DNA of 64,000 nucleotides from Paracamarosporium sp. OC-R06-R3 (lineage: Eukaryota; Ascomycota; Dothideomycetes; Pleosporales; Didymosphaeriaceae): assembly GCA_019828545.1 (NCBI GenBank), contig JACVRA010000181.1, positions 62,001 to 126,000 on the forward strand, read 5' to 3'. A model generated the notes under the pieces. That model was not told where the DNA came from. It was given only the letters and a program-made list of their open reading frames with translations, and ran no database searches. This document shows, one piece after another, positions 55,093 to 64,000 of this stretch. The stretch's first letter is position 1. Each line of letters begins with the position of its first letter. The translations under genes and the position numbers were made by a program.

Positions 55093-55337
55093 CAATTTTT
55101 ATCGGAGATCGACCCGAGTTGGACAGGAAAACTTGTATTGTTTGTTGCGCAGATGCCCTGATCCTAATACCAAATCAAGTATCCAGAATGTGATTTGGTA
55201 AACTTGTTACTGAATCCTCTTCCACGTTTCCTACCGTTGATTGCTTACTCGCATTCCGTGTGTGCTTTAGGAAAACCGTCCGTGTCTCATAATCCTACTT
55301 TCGTTAGCTCACATGATATCTCGAGTGGGAGTTCACA

Positions 55338-56873
55338 TTACTTACATTTACAAAACTGCAACCTTTCATACTCTTGTATGTCAGATGCTTTGCTAGGCCA
55401 CAGGTTCTTACAGGATCGTAGACCTGGCTCACCATGTATCATTTCCTCCCTGACCACTTCAATCATCGCACCTAGCGCAAGCTTTACGAGATGTATATTG
55501 TTCCATTCGGTTGCTTCAACAATGGTACCTTTCCCAATAGGGCATAGATACCTAGACCTACTCTTCTGCCAAGACTGAAGATATATCGTGCCCTGAGTAC
55601 CTGCACCCTCTGAACCGTCATGGGACTCTAAGAATAGGTGCCCACGGGTATCGGAACACACAGCGCCGAGGCAGAAAACTCGTCCTTGCTTTCGTGTCCA
55701 GGAGAATGGTAACCATTTGTGGCAGTATGTACACGTTGCTGAACTAAGCTGATAGGTCGGGAGGTAGATCTGCACGATTGTTGTGTACATATCCAATTTG
55801 GATACAGCAACAGGATCCCATGGTCCCAAGGCATGAGTGACGATGCTTGCAGAACATATGCAAAGCGAGGATTTGCAGGTACGTAGCACGCGCATCAGCA
55901 GCTCCGCTTCTGAAATTGCGTAGTCGACCTCAACCTTTTTCCCTTCTTCACAAAGTGCAAGGAGCGAATAGATACGATCTTGCCGCACAGCGCATTGGCG
56001 GTTGTCGAAATAACTGAGGAGATTGACGAGCCTAAGCTGCTTCCAATTTTCCTTACCAATCAATATATCGACAATGTCGTCAAAGTTGGTACGATTCAGA
56101 TAACCATACTGTCTAACGAATGTGGTCGCTAATGACCGGAGGTCGACTCCGTGTTGGCCAATTAGGACAGTGACTTTGCGCGGCAGCACGACTTCCTGCG
56201 TTATCCATGCGCGTGTCCAGAATTCATGCCTTGCAAAATTTTCGAATTCTTTGCCTGCCTTCGCTACGTCAAACCTATTCCAATTTTCCCCAGACATGTT
56301 AATACGCCATCCATTTTGTTCAAGCAGGTCGATCATGTCCGCTGCCCTTTTTTGATATCCTTCTTGTAGGACTTTCTCGAATTCCGGCATCCTACCCAAC
56401 CATGCGAGTACATTTTTAGCGTTAGAATAAATGTTGCCCATGACTTGCACTTGATGGTTGCGCTCAGTTGTATTGGCCTGGTCAATACACAGAGCATCAA
56501 TCCAGAGCCACTCATACGCGTAGCTTGTACGTGCTAATTCGAGGAAGCGCCAAAGATTTCGGCGAACGCGGAAGTATTTCCCGTTGATGATGATGGAGTG
56601 GCTATCCACAGCTTGGCCCCAGATGTAGGAAAGACAGCAATAGGATTCGATTGAGTCGTCATCGGCTTTCTTGTCTATAGGCGAGGTGGACTCGTTTTTG
56701 TGTTCGTCTTCTAAGGTCGATTTTGGTAGCCTAGTTTTTGTAATGTGACATTGTATCATATTTTTCGATGATAGATCTGGGAGCACTTGTATCAGGCGGA
56801 TGAAGTCTCCACATGGTTCAAACGGCTCGTGCTTGAACCATGCACTGCTTTCGAATCTTGTTTGTTTCTCCAT
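55338..56873 (-). CDS. HET-domain (heterokaryon incompatibility) protein
   Basis: Intronless, 511 codons. The three HET blocks are clear: block 1 SYCCLSYIWGQAVDSHSIII, block 2 YEWLWIDALCIDQANTTERN and VMGNIYSNAKNVLAWLG, block 3 ARHEFWTRAWITQEVVLPRK. The C-terminal half is the usual poorly conserved region with no WD40, NACHT or ankyrin repeats. HET proteins trigger cell death after fusion of unlike mycelia or on other non-self cues; many genomes carry dozens. The frame is intact. The allelic partner and trigger cannot be told. Confidence 0.92.
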   Translation of the reverse strand: MEKQTRFESSAWFKHEPFEPCGDFIRLIQVLPDLSSKNMIQCHITKTRLPKSTLEDEHKNESTSPIDKKADDDSIESYCCLSYIWGQAVDSHSIIINGKYFRVRRNLWRFLELARTSYAYEWLWIDALCIDQANTTERNHQVQVMGNIYSNAKNVLAWLGRMPEFEKVLQEGYQKRAADMIDLLEQNGWRINMSGENWNRFDVAKAGKEFENFARHEFWTRAWITQEVVLPRKVTVLIGQHGVDLRSLATTFVRQYGYLNRTNFDDIVDILIGKENWKQLRLVNLLSYFDNRQCAVRQDRIYSLLALCEEGKKVEVDYAISEAELLMRVLRTCKSSLCICSASIVTHALGPWDPVAVSKLDMYTTIVQIYLPTYQLSSATCTYCHKWLPFSWTRKQGRVFCLGAVCSDTRGHLFLESHDGSEGAGTQGTIYLQSWQKSRSRYLCPIGKGTIVEATEWNNIHLVKLALGAMIEVVREEMIHGEPGLRSCKNLWPSKASDIQEYERLQFCKCK

Positions 56874-58111
56874 ATCTTCTATATCAAGGAAAAATGGAGT
56901 ATATCGTGCAATGACGGGATCTGTATATGTGTGAGGCTAGCAAATCGTGCTGCGCCTCGCCGGGTAAGCATGCTGCACAGCCACCGAACATGCACCACAC
57001 GCATTGGCAACACCGATATGACGCTTGAACTCAGGCTGTCTACTCTTCCAAGCGGGGACTACATGGGGAAGCTCCGATAATCGTTGCTCACGTGTCAGAA
57101 TGCACGTTCAGCCTTGCCTTTCCCTTCGCTTCGGGTGCAGGTTCCACTTTACCTAGCCAACAACACGTGCACGCTTAGTGCATGCATACGTCTCCACGTC
57201 GCGCCTCCTCGATTTGAAAGAATTGAGATGGCTTACTCAATTTCAATATCATAGACTCCATTGTCTCTCTCCGATCGCTGCCTTACCCCGCGTTCCTCTG
57301 CCCCGCCTGCCACCAGTTTCGTCCGAAATCCCTGCTCCCTACATACCAAACCACATTGTAGATGCCGACGAGCTCGAATGGATATCTGAATTTCGAGTCC
57401 ATCTACTAAACGCTACGACTATCTCTCCAAATATAACTCAACCATCCACGTTGAATCGGCATCTAAAGAGAGCGTCTCGTCGATGAAAACAATCCGTTCA
57501 TCACCGGCAGCGACACCCATCACGTCGCAACACAGACACACAAACACCAACTACGCCAGAACGCTCCTTCATCATTGTCGAACTTCATTTTTCCTATGGC
57601 ACCCGCGTCTTGAAAGCCTAGAACAGAACGAATTCATTTGCACAAATTGAATACCAGACAGTTGGCGTAATGCTGTCCTCCATATAGAAATTGGTGATAA
57701 GAAGACTATGAGCGCTTGCTCCCATGAATGGGTACACAAGTAGTCGTGAGCGATTTTTGTCAGCGATTATCAACGTTTATCAGCCTCCTGTACAACGTGC
57801 GTACAGTGCGTTCCCGGGCTTCCGATCCAGTGTTAATTTCCCCACCACCATCCACCAGCAGTGTGACCGTATGAATTTGCTCGGAGCGCATTGCCAGCAC
57901 ATCATAGTGCTCCCCGCGATTTGCGGATTAGATTGCGTTTCCACATTTTCGTTGCAGCTCACTAAGGGTTGTCATACTGCAAACATGACGTCATAACTGC
58001 TGAAGTACAGCACAGCAGGTGTCGATAAAAGCTCCCTTTGAAAACTGCGTTTGATGGCTCCTAATATTCTTCAAGTCCTCCTCGATTCCGAATACTCACT
58101 CAACATCTAAA
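56874..58111. other. Intergenic with one weak small ORF
   Basis: About 1.2 kb. Nothing beyond the weak ORF at 57178 and the promoter of the oxidoreductase at 58112. Confidence 0.5.
57178..57486 (+). CDS. Small hypothetical ORF, 102 codons
   Basis: A Pro-rich ORF (LPRVPLPRLPPVSSEIPAPY) between the HET gene and the oxidoreductase. No recognised domain, signal peptide or membrane helix. It may be chance. Confidence 0.2.
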   Translation: MHAYVSTSRLLDLKELRWLTQFQYHRLHCLSPIAALPRVPLPRLPPVSSEIPAPYIPNHIVDADELEWISEFRVHLLNATTISPNITQPSTLNRHLKRASRR

Positions 58112-59143
58112 ATGCGTGCTGTCGCTGTGACAAAATACGGCCCCATTACCAACCTCAACGACATCGAGGTCCCAACACCAGACTCTGCCCAAGGCCATGA
58201 CATTCTTGTGCGTATCAAAGCGTGTTCAGTCAACCCTGTGGACACCAAAGTGCGCGCTGGTGTGTACGATGATTATCCTGACTATTACGAGCGTGCTCCC
58301 GCGCCACCCCAAATTCTCGGTTTTGATGCTTCTGGCATCGTCGAGGCAGTTAGCTCCGATGTCAAAGACTTCAAGGCCGGTGACGAGGTTTTCTACTCAG
58401 GAAGTCCTATCAGATCAGGCAGCAATTCAGAATTGCAACTCGTGGATGCACGCAGCGTCGCGCTCAAACCCAAGACTTTGGATTTTGCGCAGGCGGCTGC
58501 TATGCCACTGACGTGGATTACAGCGTGGGAAGCGCTGGTGGAACGTATGGAGATCGAAAAGGGTGAGAATGTTGGCATCTTGATCATCAACGGAGCTGGA
58601 GGTGTTGGTAGTGTGGCAAGCCAGATTGCACGCACAGTCTTGAAGTTGCCCGTCGTTGTGACGACGACGAGTCGAGTGGAGACAACAAAGTTCAGCAAGG
58701 AAGTTGGCGGCGCTACGCACACGGTCAATCATCGCGAAGACATTGTCAAGCAGATACAAGATCTCGGCCTCTCTGTACCCATCAAGTACATCTTCATTAC
58801 GCACACACCGACGTCGGGGTACCTCGCTCCCGCGGCAAAGATTTGCGCGCCTTTTGGAAAAGTTTGCTCTATTGTGCAGGATAAAGAGATTCCCATGTAT
58901 GGTACAGAGTTTATGTCGAAGAGCTTGACGTTCGTATGGGCGCTATTGGGCACAAAGCCGTATTATGGGGTTGACGCTCAGAGCCATGGCAAAATCTTGA
59001 CGCAACTTGCCGGATTGATCGATCGAGGGGATGTGAACTGTCATTTGACACATCGGTTGAAGGGAGATGTGGAGGGAATCAGGAAAGCACATGAGATTAT
59101 TGAAGGAGGAAAGGCGATCGGGAAGGTTGCGCTTGAGATGTGA
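58112..59143 (+). CDS. Zinc-type alcohol dehydrogenase-like / quinone oxidoreductase (MDR family)
   Basis: Intronless, 343 codons, start MRAVAVTKYGPITN preceded by an A-rich leader. MDR features: ILVRIKACSVNPVDTKVRAG, PQILGFDASGIVEAV, FKAGDEVFYSG, AAAMPLTWITAWEAL and the Rossmann motif INGAGGVGSVASQIAR. The C-terminus is RKAHEIIEGGKAIGKVAL. The usual structural-zinc Cys cluster is absent, as in the zinc-free quinone-oxidoreductase branch often labelled zinc-type. Cytosolic NADPH-dependent reductase of quinones or activated alkenes. Nothing around it suggests a pathway. Confidence 0.9.
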   Translation: MRAVAVTKYGPITNLNDIEVPTPDSAQGHDILVRIKACSVNPVDTKVRAGVYDDYPDYYERAPAPPQILGFDASGIVEAVSSDVKDFKAGDEVFYSGSPIRSGSNSELQLVDARSVALKPKTLDFAQAAAMPLTWITAWEALVERMEIEKGENVGILIINGAGGVGSVASQIARTVLKLPVVVTTTSRVETTKFSKEVGGATHTVNHREDIVKQIQDLGLSVPIKYIFITHTPTSGYLAPAAKICAPFGKVCSIVQDKEIPMYGTEFMSKSLTFVWALLGTKPYYGVDAQSHGKILTQLAGLIDRGDVNCHLTHRLKGDVEGIRKAHEIIEGGKAIGKVALEM

Positions 59144-60039
59144 GGTGTCTCTATATAGTCGTAGGATAGGCTAGCCTCTACGCGAACATTTGGTGTATCT
59201 CAATGATTATGAACAAGTGAGAAGGAGTCACTCAAAGATGCAGTGAGGTGCGGCGACCATGCCAAAAGTCTTAGGTATAACGAGTTCCGAGTTAAACCGA
59301 GATGTCACAACTGTTGTCAAGACATGTGTCGCCTGCGGCTAATGCCTCAGTTTCGTGGGGGGCAGAAAATAGCTCATATGCAAGGCTGACTGCCAGACAG
59401 ACAAACCACCTGTCAACCATAGTCTCTACGTTTAATTCTTCATTTCCACCCGAAAAACTGTTTCCACATCATGCGTAAGCCTGATCATTGGAATTTGAAT
59501 TCGCTTTCCCACGCCGTCACGACTCGACCTACTATATCTTATGAGGCTAAATTTACTAATATCAACAGTCTATTTTGCTAGCCCAAACATTCGTCAGTAG
59601 AATCGTCGAATGTGCACATAGAATGGGCTTGTGAATCCTGAATCTTTCTTCTCGCATCGCAGAACGCTATCCGAGAGGCTCGCAAATCCAAACACTTGAA
59701 TAGTTAGCTTTGAAATGGAGTAGTAGGTTCGGGTAGTCTCACTCTGTAAAGTGGTTAAATAGTGACTAAAAAGGGTGCTCCGCTTCTATAGGTGATTCGG
59801 GTTCCATTTCTATACGATAGATGGCGGGAAGCAGGCTGGTAGGATGTTAAGAGGAGATGATCACTGTCGTATAAGGTACGTATTCAAGGCGGTAGCAGTC
59901 AGAGTTCGTGTGTTCTTGCTAGAGAGTCCAGCTCAGGATTTTATCATTGTACTCTTTTATTTTACTATTGGAAATGGGTGTTGAAATGACAGCGGAAAAC
60001 AAGCATGGAGTTTTCTTATTCGGGATCTTGTAGTCACTT
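59144..60039. other. Intergenic between convergent genes
   Basis: About 900 bases with no ORF of interest. Confidence 0.6.
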
Positions 60040-61098
60040 TTACTTCTGCATAGGTTTTACTATCTGATTCAACGCATCTGCACACTTCCTTCCACCACCA
60101 GCAATGATCCCCGAATCCTGCTGTCCTAGAATCAATCTTACCCCTAACTCGTTAACTACCCAACCCTGCAATTCAGGATTCTCGTATATCCCAGCAAACC
60201 CCAGAATCTTCCCATACCTCTTACATGCCTCGCTCACCTTCTTTACCGCAGATTGAAACGCGTCGCTCTTGAAATCGCCTGGCACACCAAGTTCAATTGA
60301 AAGATCATTCGATCCGATGAGTAGACAATCTACTCCTGCGACAGCTGCGATATCATCTGCGTTACGTACTGCGTCTCTGGTCTCTATCATCAAGATAACG
60401 GAAGATCCATTGGCATTTGTCTCGGCAATGACGGTTTTGATGGACGTGGATTGGAGGCCAAAGAAAGGAAGTTGTCCGGTCATTGAGCGGCAACCCTGTG
60501 GGGGGTATTTCGAAATTGCTACGGCGGCAATGGCATCATCTAGTTTGGTATTAGGATCAACGTGAGGAAAGAGAAAAGGATGTGAATTGAGGAGTTGTTG
60601 TGGGAGCTAACCTTTGTTATGTATGTGTGGGAATATGATACCCATTGCACCACCGTCTAGAATCCGTTGGATGAAGCCATAACCGCATTGGTACGGGACT
60701 CTAACTAGAGCAGAGAATAAGTCAGACAATTATGTGAGACAATGGGAGGAGTGGATGTACACGGAGGGTTGTTTGATAAGTTTAGACAATTCATACATTA
60801 ATTGCAACAAACGTTCGATCCAACTGACTTACCAAAAGGCGTAATTCCGGCTAGCAAGGCGGCCATACAAAGTCGATTGGCGTCATCAAGGGATAATGTT
60901 GAATGTTCTAGCTCTACAAAAAGGCCATCAAAACCGCTGTTTTGGGCAAGCTGGACAATGGCTGTGTTTGTAACCAGTCGGATTCCGAAAAGCTAGTTTA
61001 TACTTGAGCACTCGTACGGAAATATTATGTGGAGCATTGACCTTGCATAAGTCTCCTTTCGCGGCCAAGGTGACTAGGCTATTTGTCGCTATCGCCAT
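60040..61098 (-). CDS. HpcH/HpaI-family aldolase (class II, 2-keto-3-deoxy acid type)
   Basis: Four exons, starting MAIATNSLVTLAAKGDLCK at 61098. Family marks: LFGIRLVTNTAIVQLAQNSG, FDGLFVELEHSTLS (active-site Glu and His), RVPYQCGYGFIQRILDGGAM, GIIFPHIHNKD and AISKYPPQGCRSM. The metal-binding SVILMIETRDAVRNADDIAA (Glu) and VDCLLIGSNDLSIELGVPG complete the set. About 265 residues, cytosolic TIM barrel using a divalent metal. The family splits 4-hydroxy-2-oxo acids into pyruvate and an aldehyde. It is divergent from the Zn2Cys6 gene at 61871, a common arrangement of a catabolic enzyme with its own regulator. Confidence 0.88.
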
Positions 61099-61870
61099 GA
61101 TATCCCTTTTTTGATAGTGTGATTAGAAACGCCTGCACGTAAGGGTCGATAATAGGAAATTAAGACTCAAATATACTAGATATTCATGCGTAAGACATAA
61201 AGTGTCTATTTAGATTCAAAGCTAAAGCAGTCGCAGCAAATACGGGGGTAGACCTTCAGATGTGCCTTTTGCACGTGATCTTGACTTCGGAAGCCGAAGC
61301 CGAAGCATCCTGTGTGCTCTCGGTCACGCTCACCGAGCGGGTGGGAATGGCCCACTTGGGGTCGGCGTTATTTTCGGTCGTGCGAGCTGCCGAACGATAA
61401 TGATTCTCACCATTTGATAAGCGTAACAATATGGCTGATCGAGATGAAGATAGTTACGATGTTATTTGGAAGACGGGGCTTGATCGCCTGGTGATGCACA
61501 GAAGTTAAATAATCGATAAGCGTTATCGCATGGCGCAGTCGAACTGAAGACGATGGCTATTACTTTTGTCTTCGCAAGAATGTGATAGATCTGTAGAAGC
61601 ACCACAGACAACAAAGTAATGCAAAATCCGGCGCATGCGTAGTACAGCCTTTTCGAAGACTTCACAGTTGGACTTCATTCTTTCCCCGGTTCTGGGCGTG
61701 CTGGGTAGCTCGCCACGCCACAGGCACGCAATGACTCGCACTACCCCACAAACTGTCATCTTGTGCTGAGCTCCACTCTGGGGTCGTTCGATCTTGCCCG
61801 GCATCGCAAGAGCATACAACGCACTCTGTGCTGTTCACAGAATTCACTAAGCTACTACGTCTGCATCGCG
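61099..61870. other. Divergent promoter: aldolase / Zn2Cys6 regulator
   Basis: About 770 bases without a gene. A short GAAGCC triplication lies near 61289. Confidence 0.6.
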
Positions 61871-64000
61871 ATGAGTGCAGCACCGCAGCCGAGCACCGAC
61901 CGAGGTGCGCTGCGCACAAAACGAAACAGTAACGCGTGCGTCCTCCCTAGTCGTAGCCCTCCTTATAACTGCGCTAACCATATATCACACAGTTGCATCA
62001 AATGTCGGGAGCGCAAGGTCAGGTAGGGCGATGCTCGATCTTCGTTAGTGGCCTATTTTCTCACAAAATACTAGATGTAGCGGAGAGCATCCGTGTGAGA
62101 GCTGTATTCGCAGGTCGGAGGAATGTATCTTCGATCATCACGAAAAGAAGATCACCGTCACTGAAAGGTAAGGAAATACCGTCGCTTATATTAGCGATAA
62201 CGGTGCTCTAGAGGAATTCTAGTTGACGTATCCCAGGTATCTAAACGACCTAAAGAGGAAAGCTGGCGTTGAGTCCACCGACAACCAGACCAGCCCAAAG
62301 CGTCAACGTGCGGCTACGGACGTCAATACTAGACCGATCAATCAAAGCGATGACAGTATCCGCTCAGAATCAGCCATCATTGCGCAAGTTTCTCCCAGTG
62401 GAAACGATACGGAAACGGTTAACGATAGCTCCAACGAACGTCAGCAGTCCTTAGATGCTTTGAGGAATCCTTTAGTCGCACATCCATCGACTGTCGTAAC
62501 GGACACTCAAGGGAGACGACGTAAGCGAAAACACGATGACTTCGTCGGGATAGAACGTGACGCTGAGTCTAACAGGATTTCTCGGACCGTCATCAACTTG
62601 GGCTTACAGCAGACATGTAATGTCCATGATCAGAGGCTACCTCGACCACCAAAGCTCTCCGGAGGTACCTCTCAACCTCGACGGGAACGCTTTTCAGATG
62701 AAATGGCCATCGACAAAAGCCTCACACCAAATCTCAGCCGAGGGTCTTCCATCCCTAGATTATGCAATCTACCTCACCAACACTGTTAAATTTAACATTG
62801 GCCAGACCTACCATCTCTTTGACGAGCCGACGTTTATGGCAGGACTTCACAAGTTCTTCCGCGATGGCTTCAATGTCTCAACGCCCCGAGATCGTTTGTG
62901 GTACATCCATTTTCTTGTTATAATGGCGTTTGGCAAGGCGTTTCTAGCCAAAAATTGTCGGAATCATACACCTCCCGGCAGTGATTATTTTCTCCGCGCC
63001 ATAGAGCTCCTCCCAGATGTGTACGGGTTGTATGCGGATCCAATTCTGTCTGTTGAACTCTGCTGTAGTATAGCTTTGTATTTGCAGTCAGTCGATCATA
63101 GGAATAGCGCATACGTTTATGTGAGTCGAACGACCCAATTCCATATGAGAATTACTAAAATTAACATCCACGAAGCTCGGAAATGCGCTACGTGTAGCGC
63201 TTACGCAAGGGATTCATCGTGAGCTATTGACAGACACGGATGACTACCAATACACAGCTAGATGTCGCAGTATATGGTGGACAGTATACATTCTTGACAG
63301 AAAGTTTTCTTCCTTGATGGGTGCCCCCTGCTCCATCTCAGACGACAATATCATGGTATCATTGCCTAAGCAGACTGAGCACTCACCACAGAAGCTTCCA
63401 GCTCTTGAGATTCACGTAAAACTTTCTCGTTTAATGGCGAAAGTATTGAACAGTGAGTCACGAATTACAGCTTATTGAATTCTGGGATGTATCTAATTCT
63501 GGCTTGTATAGTCGTTTATGGCGCGGACGGTGCATTGAGCATCTCATTCTTGAAGAGCGTACATTCGATTCTCAGGAACCTTGCTTCAGTAGCGACAGAG
63601 CTTGAAGGGCTTTTTGAAATCAAGTTAGATTGTTCCGAACCTATCTCTCGGGTCTCGGCAACTTTAAATCTCTGTTACCACCAAGTAAGCCTCCTTTCAC
63701 GCCTATGATCCACGTCTAACGGGAAAACAGTGTATTGTTCTGACGACCCGACCGCTTCTTATGTGCCTTTTGAAGAAGAAGCTTGAATCAGTCTCCAACA
63801 GAAGCCAAATTCGGTACAATGACCTCGCGGAGCCCATCAAGGTCCTCTTGAAGGCGTCAGGTGAATCGGCTAATAAATCTCTCCGTATACTGTCCGCACT
63901 CCAGTCACAAGACCTCTTGGGTAAGAAAATACCTCCATCGTGCTCAACAAGCAACCATCTTAACGGATCTAGAAACATTTCTTCCATTTGACCTTGAGAA
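61871..64000 (+). CDS. Zn2Cys6 transcription factor (3' end outside the window)
   Basis: About eight exons inside the window. The zinc cluster is assembled across three exons: RNSNAC, IKCRERKVR, CSGEHPCESCIRRSEEC. A linker KKITVTERYLNDLKRKAG follows. The regulatory domain reads FLGPSSTWAYSRHVMSMI, LPSLDYAIYLTNTVKFNIGQ, YHLFDEPTFMAGLHKFF, SIALYLQSVDHRNSAYVY, LGNALRVALTQGIHREL and CRSIWWTVYILDRKFSSLMG. These are standard for Fungal_trans proteins. The last readable segment is ESANKSLRILSALQSQDLLG, followed by an intron and the beginning of another exon at the window end. No lesion seen. Divergent orientation makes it the likely regulator of the aldolase. Confidence 0.85.

Overview
The window is nuclear DNA of a filamentous ascomycete (Pezizomycotina type). 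Genes are broken by short introns of about 40-60 bases (GTAAGT-like donors, CTAAC-like branch sites). The families are typical of such fungi: Zn2Cys6 regulators, a HET-domain gene, a CorA-like membrane protein, NCS1 and MFS permeases, a microsomal-type P450 and an NmrA-like gene. No rRNA, tRNA, CRISPR array or intact transposon was seen. Most of the window is accessory-type sequence, with catabolic genes between long empty stretches and relics carrying nonsense codons and frameshifts.

Layout. (a) 1-9.6 kb: an NCS1 permease cut by the left edge, a metalloprotease relic, two XanA/TauD-type 2-oxoglutarate dioxygenases, an alpha/beta hydrolase and a Zn2Cys6 regulator. The promoters of the permease and the dioxygenases (one shared with the hydrolase) each carry two copies of a CTCGRCCGAG-like palindrome. 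(b) 10.5-26.3 kb: a P450, a wrecked DUF6603-like gene, a sugar porter, a regulator fragment, an aldo/keto reductase, a second regulator relic, a cupin protein and an NmrA relic. (c) 26.7-45 kb: an AT-rich, RIP-like copy of the DUF6603 tail, then a compact catabolic cluster. It holds an ACS-family transporter, an isocitrate-lyase-like enzyme, a class I glutamine amidotransferase, a Zn2Cys6 regulator, a NodB/imidase-like hydrolase, a SnoaL-like protein, a peroxisomal D-amino-acid oxidase, an amidase, an aminotransferase and a second NCS1 permease. Four intergenic regions of this cluster carry the inverted repeat CGGAC-N11..13-GTCCG. Three of its genes have apparent lesions. (d) 46-64 kb: a MerB-like gene, a decayed chitin-binding repeat gene, a secreted DUF1593 protein, a GFA protein, a CorA-like protein, a HET gene, a zinc-type oxidoreductase, and an HpcH/HpaI aldolase divergent from a Zn2Cys6 regulator that runs off the right edge.

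How the genes may work together. Region (a) looks like uptake plus oxidative attack on a purine-like or other small substrate. Region (c) looks like uptake of a cyclic amide, imide or hydantoin, then ring opening (NodB-like), amide hydrolysis (amidase, GATase), D-amino-acid oxidation in the peroxisome, transamination and C-C cleavage by the isocitrate-lyase-like enzyme. Both pathway assignments are inference. Intron positions were deduced by eye from reading frame and family similarity.
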